Counted from the first letter of the stretch, positions 40,055 through 49,983 are shown. The stretch is 64,000 nucleotides of DNA from Cystobacter ferrugineus (GCF_001887355.1 NZ_MPIN01000006.1:496001-560000); one strand, 5' to 3'. Notes: generated by a model from the sequence alone, not told the origin. A program made the numbers and translations.

Positions 40055-40211
40055 GGGACCGAGGTGTGAAGGCAGGCGAACATCTCCGGCACTTTCGCTC
40101 CTGCCGAGGCCCTCCGCTGTGGCGGTGTCCACCGAGGCCCCTGTCGAGAGACTCCCGCCCCAGGAGCGCCCCCTTGCCTCCCCCTCCGGGGACCTCACCC
40201 TCCCGAGGGCC

Positions 40212-40234
40212 ATCCTTCGGTTTTTCCGAAGGAT
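40212..40234. repeat. perfect 9-bp hairpin upstream of the secretion operon
   Basis: ATCCTTCGG-TTTTT-CCGAAGGAT, between the aminotransferase stop and the ABC transporter start at 40338. It could end the upstream transcript or be an operator. The rest of the 283-bp gap shows no clear gene. Confidence 0.45.
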
Positions 40235-40337
40235 CCCCGTTGGATTATCTGACTTTCCTGCACAGGAGTCGTCACTACCCTATGGCCACTTCGGACAATC
40301 CCTTTCATGACAGGCATTCCACGGGCCCTCCGTTCTC

Positions 40338-42563
40338 ATGTCTGACCAGACTTTCTCCCCCACGATCACGCCCACCCGGAACGAGCCCCCCGTGCCTGCC
40401 GGCCAGGGCCCTTCCACGTCCGCCTCCGAAGTGCTCGAGGCTGTCCTCACCGAACTCGCCCACACCACGGGGATCGAGCCCGGGCACGGAACCGTGCGCG
40501 GAGCACTCCAGGATGCCGGGAGACACGATCCCGGGTCCCTCGCGGACACGTGGAGTCGGCATCTCCAGCACGCGGGCCTCGCGCTTGGCCTCACGCTGAC
40601 GCTCATGCGCCGTCCCCTCGAGGAGGTCCTCCGCGAAGGGGGCCACCAGGGGCCACTCGCCACGGTGTCCTTCTCGGAGCAGGGTGCCCGGTGGCTCCTC
40701 ATCGACGAGTGGGAGACGGACCGGGTGCACGTGCGCACCAACCTGCTGTCCGAAGGACAGGCCTGGCTGGAGCACCGGGAGCTCTCCTCGCTGCTCGCCA
40801 CCTGGGGTCCGGCGCCGCTCACCTGGGTGCTCGCCGAGGAGTCCGAGTCCCTCCAGTCCCTGCGGGGTGAGACGGGCCAGACACCCTCGCCCTTCGCCCG
40901 GGTGCGCGAACTGGCGAGACTGGAGGCGGCGGATCTCCGGGCGGTGCTCGTCTACGCGGTGGGCGTCGGGCTCTTCGCGCTGACCACGCCCATCGCCGTC
41001 CAGTCCCTGGTCAACACCGTGGCTTTCGGCGCACTGCTCCAGCCGCTGGTGGTGCTGAGCATCCTGCTGCTCGGAGGACTGGTGTTCGCCGGAGGCCTGC
41101 GCGCCATGCAGTACTGGGTGGTGGAGCTGCTCCAGCAACGCCTGTTCATCCGCGTGGTCAGCGACCTGAGCCACCGGCTGCCCCGGGTTCACGCGAGGGC
41201 GCTGGACCGGGCGCATGGCCCCGAGCTCGTCAACCGCTTCTTCGACGTCGTCACCATCCAGAAGGCCAGCGCCACCCTGTTGCTCGAGGGTCTATCGGTG
41301 GTGCTCCAGACGGGCATCGGCCTGCTGATGCTGGCGTTCTACCATCCGCTGCTGCTGGCCTTCGACTTCTTCCTCCTGCTGTCGGTGGCGGGCATCCTCT
41401 TCGGCTACGGACGCTCGGCGGCCGCGGCGGGGCTCAAGGAATCCAAGGCCAAGTACGCCGTGGCCGCCTGGCTCCAGGAGCTGGTGCGCCACCCCATCAC
41501 CTTCCGCCAGCACGGCGCGGCGGCCCATGCCCTGGAGCGCGCCGACACGCTCGCCCGCGACTGGCTGGGCCTTCGGCGCAAGCACTTCAAGTACCTGTTC
41601 CGGCAGGTGCTCGGCGCCCTGGGCCTGCAGGCGGTGGCGAGCGCGCTGCTGCTGGGCCTGGGCGGCTGGCTCGTCATCGACCGGCAGCTCTCCCTGGGCC
41701 AGCTCGTCGCCGCCGAGCTGATCGTCACCGCGGTCCTGGCCGCCTTCGCCAAGTTCGGCAAGCACCTGGAGGCCTATTACGATCTGCTGGCGGCCTCGGA
41801 CAAGCTGGGCCAGCTCGTGGATCTGCCCCTGGAACAGGCCACCGGGGAGAGCCATCCGCCCCCGTCCGGGCCCGCGAGCCTGGAGCTGCGCGACGTGAGG
41901 TTCCACTACCGCGAGGACGCGCCCGTGCTGCGCGGCGTCAGCCTCGAGGTGCGGGCCGGCCAGAAGGTGGCCCTCACGGGCGACACCGCCGGGGGCAAGA
42001 GCACCCTGGTGGACCTGCTCTACGGCCTGCGCCTGCCCACGCGTGGCCGCATCCTGCTCAACGGGACCGACACGCGCGACCTGTCGCTCGCCACGCTTCG
42101 CCGGGACGTGGCGCTCGTCAAGGCGCCGGAGATCTTCGCCGGAACGCTCGTGGACAACGTCCGGATGGGACAGCCCTCCTTGACCCTGAGCGAGGTGCGT
42201 CAGGTGCTCGAGTCGGTGGGACTGGGAGACGTGGTCGCCCAGCTTCCGGACGGACTCCACACGCCACTCACCACGGGCGGCCTGCCCCTGTCCTCGGGAC
42301 AGGCGGTGCTGGTGCATCTGGCGCGCGCGCTCGCGTTCCGGCCGCGCCTGCTCATCCTCGACGAGGTGCTGGACACGCTCGATACGCGCACCCGGGCCCG
42401 CGTGCTCCAGACCCTGCTGGCGCCCGAGGCCCCCTGGACCCTGCTCCTCATCACCCACCGGCCGGAGCTGCTCGGCCAATGCGAGCGCGCCCTCGTGCTG
42501 AGCGACGGCCAGCTTCTCCCCCTGAATCCCGGGTCCCGAAACCGGGAGGCGATTCCTTCTTGA
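40338..42563 (+). CDS. type I secretion ABC transporter (membrane + ATPase)
   Basis: 741 residues. N-terminal cytoplasmic domain of about 190 residues sits where C39 peptidases or C39-like domains are found, but no catalytic Cys is visible. Then comes a six-helix ABC membrane domain (about 205-480) and an ATPase with Walker A G-D-T-A-G-G-K-S-T, signature L-S-S-G-Q and Walker B L-L-I-L-D-E-V-L-D. It should power export of a protein through HlyD and TolC partners encoded next. No cargo gene with Gly-Asp repeats is adjacent. The gene's end lies 14 bp before the HlyD start. Confidence 0.87.
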   Translation: MSDQTFSPTITPTRNEPPVPAGQGPSTSASEVLEAVLTELAHTTGIEPGHGTVRGALQDAGRHDPGSLADTWSRHLQHAGLALGLTLTLMRRPLEEVLREGGHQGPLATVSFSEQGARWLLIDEWETDRVHVRTNLLSEGQAWLEHRELSSLLATWGPAPLTWVLAEESESLQSLRGETGQTPSPFARVRELARLEAADLRAVLVYAVGVGLFALTTPIAVQSLVNTVAFGALLQPLVVLSILLLGGLVFAGGLRAMQYWVVELLQQRLFIRVVSDLSHRLPRVHARALDRAHGPELVNRFFDVVTIQKASATLLLEGLSVVLQTGIGLLMLAFYHPLLLAFDFFLLLSVAGILFGYGRSAAAAGLKESKAKYAVAAWLQELVRHPITFRQHGAAAHALERADTLARDWLGLRRKHFKYLFRQVLGALGLQAVASALLLGLGGWLVIDRQLSLGQLVAAELIVTAVLAAFAKFGKHLEAYYDLLAASDKLGQLVDLPLEQATGESHPPPSGPASLELRDVRFHYREDAPVLRGVSLEVRAGQKVALTGDTAGGKSTLVDLLYGLRLPTRGRILLNGTDTRDLSLATLRRDVALVKAPEIFAGTLVDNVRMGQPSLTLSEVRQVLESVGLGDVVAQLPDGLHTPLTTGGLPLSSGQAVLVHLARALAFRPRLLILDEVLDTLDTRTRARVLQTLLAPEAPWTLLLITHRPELLGQCERALVLSDGQLLPLNPGSRNREAIPS

Positions 42564-42577
42564 ACCCGCGTCCGACC

Positions 42578-43927
42578 ATGAATCCGACCGCCTCCCCCAC
42601 CCTGCCGCCCTCGCTGCCCGCCATGCGCCTGGTGCGCCACAGCACCCGGGTGGCGCGCACGGTGGCCCGCGTGCTGATGCTGACGCTGCTGCTCGCCGTG
42701 CTCGCCCTGCTGGTGGCCCCCTGGCAGCAGAACATCACCGGCCACGGCCGTGTCGTCGCCTACGCGCCGCTGGAGCGCCAACAGACCCTCCAGGCCCCCA
42801 TCGCCGGACGCATCACCCGTTGGGCGGTACAGGAGGGCTCACGTGTGAAGGAGGGCGAGCTCATCGTGGAGCTGGCCGACAACGACCCGGAGCTGATGAC
42901 GCGGCTGCAAGAGCAGCGCGGCGCCATCGAGGCCCGCATCAGCGCCGCCCAGAGCCAGATGCTGGCCTACGAGTCACGCGTGGACGCGCTGCGCTCCTCG
43001 CGCCTGGCGGGCGTCGACGCGGCGGGCTCGCGCGTGCGCATGGTGCGGGAGCGCATCCGCTCCGCCGAGCAGTCGCTCGCCGCGGCGGAGGTGACGCGCG
43101 AGACGGCACGGCTCAACCTGGAGCGCCAGCGCACCCTGCACAGGGACGGCCTGACGGCCACCCGGGCACTGGAAGTCGCCCAGCTCGAGTACACCAAGGC
43201 GGGCACGGATGCCGAGAGCGCACGTGCCAGTCTGAACGCCGCCCGGAACGAACTGGCGGCGCTCACCTCGGAGCGCCAACGCATCCAGACGGACGCGGAT
43301 GCCCTCGTCAACGACGGCCTCGCCAGGTACGAGTCCGCCAAGGCCGAGCTCGCCAAGGAGCGCATCGAGCTGGCCAGGCTCGACAGCACGCTCGCGCGCC
43401 AGTCCACCCAGCAGATCCGCGCCCCGCGCGCGGGCACCCTCCTGCGGCTCATGCCCCGGCAGGGCGCCGAGGTCGTCAAGGTGGGAGATCCCCTCGCGGT
43501 GCTGGTGCCCGACACGGACTCGATCGCCGTCGAGTTGCATGTCCCGGGCCGGGATGCCCCCCTCATTTCCCCCGGACGCCACGTGCGCTTGCAATTCGAG
43601 GGCTGGCCCGCCGTTCAGTTCGCGGGGTGGCCCTCGGTGGCGGTGGGCACCTTTGGCGGCACGGTGGCCTTCGTGGACGCCGCGGACGACGGCCGGGGCG
43701 GCTTCCGCATCGTCGTCGTGCCGGACGAGGGAGAGGCGTGGCCCTCGGGCCGCTTCCTGCGCCAGGGCGTGCGCGCCAACGGGTGGATCCTCCTGGACGA
43801 GGTCCGCCTGGGTTACGAGATGTGGCGCCAGTTCAACGGCTTCCCCCCGTCCGTCGCCATCTCCGAGCCGGACGCCTCCGGCAAGCACACGTCCAGCGGC
43901 AAGGCCTCCACGGGAGGAGCGTCATGA
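42578..43927 (+). CDS. HlyD-family periplasmic adaptor
   Basis: 449 residues. One N-terminal membrane helix (V-L-M-L-T-L-L-L-A-V-L-A-L-L-V-A), a biotinyl-lipoyl half (A-P-I-A-G-R-I-T-R-W-A-V-Q-E-G-S-R-V-K-E-G-E), a long coiled-coil hairpin (about 110-300), then the second lipoyl half and beta-barrel. Bridges the ABC transporter and TolC. Start at 42578 avoids a large overlap with the transporter. The stop overlaps the TolC start by 4 nt. Confidence 0.88.
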   Translation: MNPTASPTLPPSLPAMRLVRHSTRVARTVARVLMLTLLLAVLALLVAPWQQNITGHGRVVAYAPLERQQTLQAPIAGRITRWAVQEGSRVKEGELIVELADNDPELMTRLQEQRGAIEARISAAQSQMLAYESRVDALRSSRLAGVDAAGSRVRMVRERIRSAEQSLAAAEVTRETARLNLERQRTLHRDGLTATRALEVAQLEYTKAGTDAESARASLNAARNELAALTSERQRIQTDADALVNDGLARYESAKAELAKERIELARLDSTLARQSTQQIRAPRAGTLLRLMPRQGAEVVKVGDPLAVLVPDTDSIAVELHVPGRDAPLISPGRHVRLQFEGWPAVQFAGWPSVAVGTFGGTVAFVDAADDGRGGFRIVVVPDEGEAWPSGRFLRQGVRANGWILLDEVRLGYEMWRQFNGFPPSVAISEPDASGKHTSSGKASTGGAS

Positions 43928-45387
43928 GCCCGCGCCACGCCTCCGGGAGCATCCTGGCCCTGCTGCTGACGGTGAACCTGACGGCGCCGTCCACGCGCGC
44001 CGCGAGCCTGACCCCGCTCACGCTCCAGGAGGTGCTCGACTCCACGCGCGAGCGTCACCCGGGCGTGGCGGCGGCCCGGCAGGGCCTGGCCACGGCGGAC
44101 GCCGAGTTGCTGTCCGCCGAGGGGGGCTTCGACACCCTGGTGAAGGCGAAGGGGACATACGTGCCCTTCAGTTACTACCCCCATGAGCGGCTGGATGCGG
44201 CCATCGAGCAGCCCACGCCCCTGCTGGGCACGCGCCTCTTCGCGGGCTACCGCCTGGGACGGGGGGACTTCCCCGTGTACTACGGCGGGTACGAGACGCT
44301 CTCGGCTGGCGAGCTGCGTGCCGGTCTCGAGATTCCCCTCTGGCGCAACGGCACCATCGACAAGCGGCGGGCGAACCTCTCCCAGGCGAGGCTGCGGCGG
44401 GAGATCGCCGGGTTCACGTTCACGGGCGAGCGCATCGAGCTGCAACGGCAAGCGGCCTACCATTACTGGGATTGGGTGGCCGCGGGACAGCAATTGCGCA
44501 TCGCCCATGCCCAGTATGCACTGGCCGCCGCGCGCCATGACCAGCTCGCCCGCCGGGCGGAAGCAGGAGACATTCCACGCATCGAGCACACGGAGAACGA
44601 GCGCGTGCTCCTGGAGCGCGACGCGGACCGGATCGCCGCCCGGCGAGCACTGGAGAAAGCGGCCCTCGAGCTGTCGCTGTCCCTGCGGGATGCCCAGGGA
44701 GAGCCGTACGTCGTGCCCGCCTCCCGGCTGCCAGACGGACTGCCCGTTCCGGAAACGGCGCTCGAGGAGTCACTGGACGCGTGGCTCGAGCGGGCGCTGC
44801 GGGGGCGGCCGGAGCTGCGGGAGCTGGCGCTCCAGCGCGACGTGCTCCAGGTGGACGCGGCGCTGGCGCGCAATCAGGCGGCCCCCGCGGTGGACCTGGG
44901 ACTGAGCGTGGCCCGGGACGTGGGGGCGGGGCCGGCCAATCTGAGACCCACCGAGTTCCAGGCCTCGCTCACGCTCGACATTCCCCTGCAAGCGCGGGCG
45001 GCGCGCGGACAGCGGCGGGCCGCCGAGGCGAAGCGAGCGGCGGTGGAGGCCAAGACCCGGCTGACGCACGACAAGATCGCCACCGAGGTGCGTGACGCGG
45101 TCTCGGCCCTGCGGGCCGCCCATGAGCGGGTGGGGCTCGCCCGGAACGCCGCGGAAGTGGCGCGGCAACTGGCCCGAGCGGAATTCACGCGCTTCGAGCA
45201 AGGTGCCACCCACCTGCTGGTCGTCAATCAGCGGGAGCAGGCCGCGGCCGATGCCGAGCTCAAGGAGGTCAAGGCCTTGATGGACTACCACCACGCGGTG
45301 GTGGATCTGCTCGCCGCCACGGCCACGATCGAGCCAGGGCCAACGCGCGAACACGCGGGCAACGGATCGGCGCCTCGCGGACGTTGA
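43924..45387 (+). CDS. TolC-family outer membrane channel
   Basis: 487 residues. Signal peptide (S-I-L-A-L-L-L-T-V-N-L-T-A-P-S-T-R-A-A), then an outer-membrane efflux protein with long alpha-helical hairpins and internally repeated halves. Third gene of the type I secretion operon, overlapping hlyD by 4 nt and followed by a strong terminator. Confidence 0.87.
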   Translation: MSPRHASGSILALLLTVNLTAPSTRAASLTPLTLQEVLDSTRERHPGVAAARQGLATADAELLSAEGGFDTLVKAKGTYVPFSYYPHERLDAAIEQPTPLLGTRLFAGYRLGRGDFPVYYGGYETLSAGELRAGLEIPLWRNGTIDKRRANLSQARLRREIAGFTFTGERIELQRQAAYHYWDWVAAGQQLRIAHAQYALAAARHDQLARRAEAGDIPRIEHTENERVLLERDADRIAARRALEKAALELSLSLRDAQGEPYVVPASRLPDGLPVPETALEESLDAWLERALRGRPELRELALQRDVLQVDAALARNQAAPAVDLGLSVARDVGAGPANLRPTEFQASLTLDIPLQARAARGQRRAAEAKRAAVEAKTRLTHDKIATEVRDAVSALRAAHERVGLARNAAEVARQLARAEFTRFEQGATHLLVVNQREQAAADAELKEVKALMDYHHAVVDLLAATATIEPGPTREHAGNGSAPRGR

Positions 45388-45445
45388 CCGGGGAGCGCGC
45401 ATTGTCTTCCGCGAGGAGACCCGGGAGGTCTCAATACCCATGTCG

Positions 45446-45484
45446 AAGCCCGACTGTCGCCATGGCGGTCGGGCTTTTCGTTTT
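45446..45484 (+). terminator. Rho-independent terminator of the type I secretion operon
   Basis: AAGCCCGAC and GTCGGGCTT form a 9-bp stem, with an inner GTCGCCATGGCGG that can extend the fold, followed by TTCGTTTT. It lies 58 bp past the tolC stop and between convergent genes. Confidence 0.8.
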
Positions 45485-45584
45485 GGGTCGCGAAGGGGCT
45501 CCGGTTCGTCCAGGCGAGGAACAGACTCGAGCAGGGGAGTCCTCCGGTCCCGAGGGAGGGAGGCTCCACCCTGAGCGGCCTCGA

Positions 45585-47177
45585 CTACCGGCGCCCCCGT
45601 CCTCCGCCGCCCCGTCCTCGCGAAGGCGCACCCGACCCACGAGCAGGCCCTCCCTTGCGCCCGCCAGTCCGGCCACCAGGGCGAGCCGCACCGCGGGGAC
45701 CACTCCGTCCCGGGCCTCCCGCGGCCCGAGGTGCCTTGCCTCCCGCCTTCGCCGTGCCACGAGGCGCCGCGCTCCGGCCAGCGCCGCGCTCGCGCGACTC
45801 CTCCCGGCCCTTGGCGCGGCCCGTGCCTCGAGAGGCTCCTCCGCCCCGGCCCGGAGCCTCACGGCGGCTGGATTCCCCTCCCCTTCGTTCCGAGCGCTCG
45901 CGCGGATGGCCCGCGCCTCGCGCCTCGCTCCCAGCCCCCTTCGCACGGGCGGGACGGGCCGGCGCCTTCTCGGCCGCGCGGGGGCGCGGGGCGTCCAGCG
46001 CGTCCAGCAGGTCCTCATCCCCCTTCCGGGCCCGGAACGCCTCCAGCGCCTCGAGGTAGACCGGATCCTTCCGGGGCACCTCGGTGCGCGGCAGGCTCAT
46101 GCGGGTGATGCGCTCGATGGCGACCATCGTCTCCGCGTCCCGCTCGGTGACGAACGTCGAGGCCCGCCCACTCGCGCCCGCTCGCGCCGTGCGGCCGATG
46201 CGGTGCACGTAATCCTCGGGCGAGTGCGGCAGATCGAAGTTGATGACGTGGCCGATGTCCTCCACGTCCAGTCCACGCGAGGCGATGTCCGTGGCCACCA
46301 GGCACCGGTACTGCCCCTTGCGGAAGCCCTCGAGCGCCTGACGGCGCTGTCCCTGCGTACGGTCGGAGTGGATGAGGGCGCTCTTGTGGCCCGCCTGCTT
46401 GAGGTAGCCCTGCACCTTCTCGGCGCGCTCGCGGGTGCGGGTGAAGACGATGGCGCTGAGCTGATCCCTCGCGAGCAGCGTGAGCAGGAGGGGGTACTTC
46501 TCCTCGGACCGCACGTCGTACAGCCGCTGCACGGCGCGCGCGGCGGGCGTGCCGCTCGGCGTGACTTCCACCCGGACGGGCTTGCGCAGCACCTCCTGGG
46601 CGAAGCGCGTCACGTTGTGGCCCAGGGTGGCGGAGAACAGGAGCGTCTGGCGCTCGCGGGGCAGCGCGGCGAGGATCTTCTCCAGCTCGGGCATGAAGCC
46701 CATCTCCAGCATGCGGTCCGCCTCGTCCAGCACGAGCATGCGCACCGTGGAGAGGTCCACCACGCCCGCCTGGAGCAGGTCGGCCAGCCGGCCCGGGGTG
46801 GCGAGCACCAGGGACGGATGCTGACGGAGCGCCTCGGCCTGGGCCGTCGCGTCCGTGCCGCCGATGACGACCGCCTGGGAGAGGCCCCGGGGCTGGCCGA
46901 AGAAGGTGGCCTCGTCGGCGATCTGCTGGACGAGCTCACGCGTGGGGGCGAGCACCACTCCGGCCGGACCGGGAGCGCCCACCAGACGCTCGACGAGGGG
47001 CAGGAGGTAGGCGGCGGTCTTGCCGGTGCCGGTGGCGGCGCAGCCAATGACGTCCCGCCCGGCGAGCGCCGGAGGAATGGCCTGGGCCTGGATGGGGGTG
47101 GGCGAGGCGAAGCGGGCACGCCGCACCGCATCGAGCGATTCGGGAGAGAGGCCGAGGGTCTTGAAGGAAGAGCTCAC
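45585..47177 (-). CDS. DEAD-box ATP-dependent RNA helicase
   Basis: 530 residues. All core motifs are visible: Q motif (F-K-T-L-G-L ... P-T-P-I-Q-A-Q-A-I-P), motif I A-A-T-G-T-G-K-T, Ia P-T-R-E-L, D-E-A-D, S-A-T and H-R-I-G-R-T-A-R. The last about 150 residues are a disordered Arg/Gly/Ala tail rich in R-G-G (RGG-like), typical of RNA-binding extensions in cold-shock and ribosome-assembly helicases. The start at 47177 is GTG with a weak ribosome site. Confidence 0.9.
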   Translation of the reverse strand: MSSSFKTLGLSPESLDAVRRARFASPTPIQAQAIPPALAGRDVIGCAATGTGKTAAYLLPLVERLVGAPGPAGVVLAPTRELVQQIADEATFFGQPRGLSQAVVIGGTDATAQAEALRQHPSLVLATPGRLADLLQAGVVDLSTVRMLVLDEADRMLEMGFMPELEKILAALPRERQTLLFSATLGHNVTRFAQEVLRKPVRVEVTPSGTPAARAVQRLYDVRSEEKYPLLLTLLARDQLSAIVFTRTRERAEKVQGYLKQAGHKSALIHSDRTQGQRRQALEGFRKGQYRCLVATDIASRGLDVEDIGHVINFDLPHSPEDYVHRIGRTARAGASGRASTFVTERDAETMVAIERITRMSLPRTEVPRKDPVYLEALEAFRARKGDEDLLDALDAPRPRAAEKAPARPARAKGAGSEARGAGHPRERSERRGGESSRREAPGRGGGASRGTGRAKGREESRERGAGRSAAPRGTAKAGGKAPRAAGGPGRSGPRGAARPGGRTGGRKGGPARGSGAPSRGRGGGGRGRR

Positions 47178-47247
47178 CCGGACGGGCTATCACACCCGGG
47201 CGCTGGGGGCGATGCATGGCTCGCGGCTCCCCCCATAGACTCGCCAC

Positions 47248-47988
47248 ATGCCCGACGAATACCGCTTCCAGGTGGATGGCCGCGTTCCCGTACTCAAGCT
47301 GCACGTCGAACCCCGGCCCGCTCCGGTCGTCCTCGTCCTGCACGGACTGGGCGCCAACGCGGATGTCCAGCGGGGGGAGCTGAACCTGCTCGCCCACCGG
47401 GGCTTCAGCGCGGTGGGGGTGGACGCCCCGCACCACGGGGCCCGGCGCGACGCGTGGTTGGATGAAATGAAGCGGCTCGGCCCTCCCGAGTCCCATGCGC
47501 GCCTGCTGCATGCCGTCCGCGAGGCCGCCCGGGATGTGTCCCGCGTCATTGATCACGTGGTGTACGAGGGCCATGGCCCCATCGGGCTCGTGGGCATCTC
47601 GTTCGGAGCGTACACCGCGCTGACCGTGGCCATGGAGGACTCGCGGGTCCAGGCCACGGTGTCCCTGCTCGGCTCGCCGGACTGGACGCCTCGGGAGGGG
47701 CCCATCACCGAGGAGATCCACGAGTTGATGCGCCACGCGCCCGTGCACCGTCCGTGGGACTGCGCGCGCCATCCGTTGCTCATGGTGAACGCGGGCCGGG
47801 ATGGTGTCGTCCCGCCGCACTGGGCGCGCGACTTCGCCCAGACGCTCTGGCAGGGACTTCCTGGCTGGGGCTCCCACGTCGAGTACTTCGAGTACCCCGA
47901 GTCGGACCACATGATGCGACAGCAGGATTGGGAGGACAGTTGGGAGCGGACGCTGGGCTTCCTCGGGCGCTACCTCCATCGGGGGTGA
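47248..47988 (+). CDS. alpha/beta hydrolase (esterase-like)
   Basis: 246 residues, complete alpha/beta hydrolase. L-H-G-L-G-A-N oxyanion region, nucleophile Ser in G-I-S-F-G-A-Y, acid in A-G-R-D-G-V-V-P-P, His in E-S-D-H-M-M. The fold resembles small esterases of the YjfP/BAAT-C type. Divergent from the helicase; no signal peptide. Substrate unknown. Confidence 0.82.
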   Translation: MPDEYRFQVDGRVPVLKLHVEPRPAPVVLVLHGLGANADVQRGELNLLAHRGFSAVGVDAPHHGARRDAWLDEMKRLGPPESHARLLHAVREAARDVSRVIDHVVYEGHGPIGLVGISFGAYTALTVAMEDSRVQATVSLLGSPDWTPREGPITEEIHELMRHAPVHRPWDCARHPLLMVNAGRDGVVPPHWARDFAQTLWQGLPGWGSHVEYFEYPESDHMMRQQDWEDSWERTLGFLGRYLHRG

Positions 47989-48021
47989 TGCGTTGGCTTG
48001 TGAACCGATGGGGCGTGTAGG

Positions 48022-49656
48022 ATGGTCGCCGCGTCCCGTGCGAGGGCCTCGGTGGATCTTTCATCCCTGTTGAAGCAGACGTTGCTCTACGCGGCGGGCA
48101 GCCCCGTCATCAACTCCTTCAAGGGAGCGCAGAAACTGACGCCACTCGGCTCCCAGTCTCTCCGGGAGTTGAGCTCGAACGAGGCTCGGATCCACGCCAA
48201 GAAAGTGTGGGAGTACGAGCATCCCACCCTGGACACGGTCACCCGGGTCACGGCCCGGCACCGGAACATGGCGGATATGGCCATGCCCGTCCTGGACAGC
48301 ATCACCTGGGGAGAGGTCAGTGTGCGGTTGTATGACGGCACGACTTGCCCCCTGCCGCTCACCCAGCCCTTCCTGCTCAAGACCCAATCGGTGAACGAGG
48401 CCGTCATCCCGGCATCCAACAAGGGATTCTGGCAGCTCCCGGGAAACCTCCACTCCAGCTTCCATCACGTCTTCGGCTACGAAATCACTTCATCGGGGCA
48501 GGTCCAGGCCATCGCCACGCCGGACAAGGGCCATATCCTGCCCACCGGTGCCAACCCTCCCCTGCGGGTGCTGGTCTGCCTGGCCCTGGGCTGCATGGGC
48601 GAGCGGAACGAATTCGAACCCGGTGGGGTCCTGGGCGCGGCCAAGCTCCTCCCCCACTTGATGATCGTCACCAACAAACGGGTGGAGAGCGTGCAGGGCG
48701 CCATCACCCTGACACGCAATGAACGCACTCCGCATGTGAAGATGGGCGACGACGAGATGACCGCGGAGATCTCGAGCGGGCTCTACACGGACAACAATGA
48801 CACGACGGTGACCCCGGATCTGCCGTTCTGGAACATCCTGTTTGACTATTATTGGACGGACCCCACTCCGGGCAGGTTCGAGGTCGTCAAGCGGAACGCC
48901 AAGGAGCGCAGCTCGGCGGGTGCGGTCAATTACCTCCATGAAGAGATCGTCCCGAGCCCCATGGGCTCGATGCCCTCCGGGGCGGTCTACCGGACCCGGA
49001 ATGTCCTCAAATGGGCCCGCCAGGGCGAGTTCGACAACATCCACATCGCGCCCAAGATGAAGATTCCCTTGGATGCCGTGGCGAAGAGCCCCTCCGCCTG
49101 GAAATTGAATCAGCCCGTGTCCATGGCCCCCTTCTGCGTTCATGACTGCTTTCACACCCATTGGCGCTGGGGCAATCTTCTCTACGATCCCTTTGGCTGG
49201 TTCGACACGAATCCCAAGTGGGTTCGCGGCTGGAGCGGCGGCTCGGCCACCTCACCCGGTCGGCCCTACTCCGAGGCGGGAGCGCCGCTGGTCCCGTGCA
49301 ACCAGGATGTGACCCTCCATCTGCTGAACCCGCGCAGCTTCAAGTACGTCGCGCGAGCCTATGCCCCCGCGGTGGGGGAATGGCAGGTGCTCAACCATCA
49401 TGGGTCGGCGTATGCCATTCACGCCAACGGACTGGCGGAGGCCGTCCAGAGCATCCTGGGAACCATGCACTCGCCACCCATCAACACGAGCCGGGGCTCG
49501 TGGGCACGGTTCTATTGGGGGTTGCGCTACGGAACGTATGTCTACAACAAGTTCGCGGATCCCAACCCCACCCTGCCCGCGTCGCCCTCCGGCATCAAGT
49601 TCGCCGAGCGGCTCAAGCTGGACGCGACGACGCTGGCGAAGCTGAGGGCCCTATGA
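48022..49656 (+). CDS. large unknown protein, first of a two-gene unit
   Basis: 544 residues. I do not recognise the family. No signal peptide or membrane helix is seen. It is rich in Trp, Tyr, His and Pro, with a striking F-C-V-H-D-C-F-H-T-H-W-R-W-G cluster near residue 375 that could bind a metal, and two later H-H/H-x-N segments. It overlaps the following small membrane-protein gene by 4 nt, so the two are likely made together. It may be an enzyme anchored by that partner; no function can be assigned. Confidence 0.75.
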   Translation: MVAASRARASVDLSSLLKQTLLYAAGSPVINSFKGAQKLTPLGSQSLRELSSNEARIHAKKVWEYEHPTLDTVTRVTARHRNMADMAMPVLDSITWGEVSVRLYDGTTCPLPLTQPFLLKTQSVNEAVIPASNKGFWQLPGNLHSSFHHVFGYEITSSGQVQAIATPDKGHILPTGANPPLRVLVCLALGCMGERNEFEPGGVLGAAKLLPHLMIVTNKRVESVQGAITLTRNERTPHVKMGDDEMTAEISSGLYTDNNDTTVTPDLPFWNILFDYYWTDPTPGRFEVVKRNAKERSSAGAVNYLHEEIVPSPMGSMPSGAVYRTRNVLKWARQGEFDNIHIAPKMKIPLDAVAKSPSAWKLNQPVSMAPFCVHDCFHTHWRWGNLLYDPFGWFDTNPKWVRGWSGGSATSPGRPYSEAGAPLVPCNQDVTLHLLNPRSFKYVARAYAPAVGEWQVLNHHGSAYAIHANGLAEAVQSILGTMHSPPINTSRGSWARFYWGLRYGTYVYNKFADPNPTLPASPSGIKFAERLKLDATTLAKLRAL

Positions 49657-49967
49657 GGGAATGGACCGCCGCGCTCGCGAGCTGCGTCGTGATGCTGCTC
49701 CTGGAGATCCTCACCTTCAGTACCCTGCTCGGCGGGGACATCATCTCCCGCACGTTCCAGTTCTTGTTCTACGGGCCGTTCCTGGGCGCCCAGAACCTGC
49801 TCCGCTTCGCGCGAGACTCCTGGGGCGCGCCCCTCCCCACCACCCTGTTCGGGGGATTCCCCGGCTGGCTGAATGGCTTGCTGCTGGTGATGAACTGGGC
49901 GATCTACTCGCTCCTGGGATTCATCGCTTGGCGGCTGATGGACGCGCGCGCTCGCGGCCGGAAATGA
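49653..49967 (+). CDS. small membrane protein, partner of the unknown gene
   Basis: 104 residues. About three hydrophobic helices (A-S-C-V-V-M-L-L-L-E-I-L; the F-Q-F-L-F-Y-G-P-F region; L-L-L-V-M-N-W-A-I-Y-S-L-L-G-F-I) and a basic C-terminus (R-A-R-G-R-K). Start overlaps the stop of the 544-residue gene (ATGA). No named family recognised. Confidence 0.72.
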   Translation: MREWTAALASCVVMLLLEILTFSTLLGGDIISRTFQFLFYGPFLGAQNLLRFARDSWGAPLPTTLFGGFPGWLNGLLLVMNWAIYSLLGFIAWRLMDARARGRK

Positions 49968-49983
49968 GCCAGGTCCCCCCCGG

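Noticed and set aside
40119-40310. Small 63-residue plus-strand frame before the ABC transporter
   Set aside because: No ribosome site, begins at GTG, contains the hairpin at 40212-40234, and no recognisable composition of a peptide cargo.
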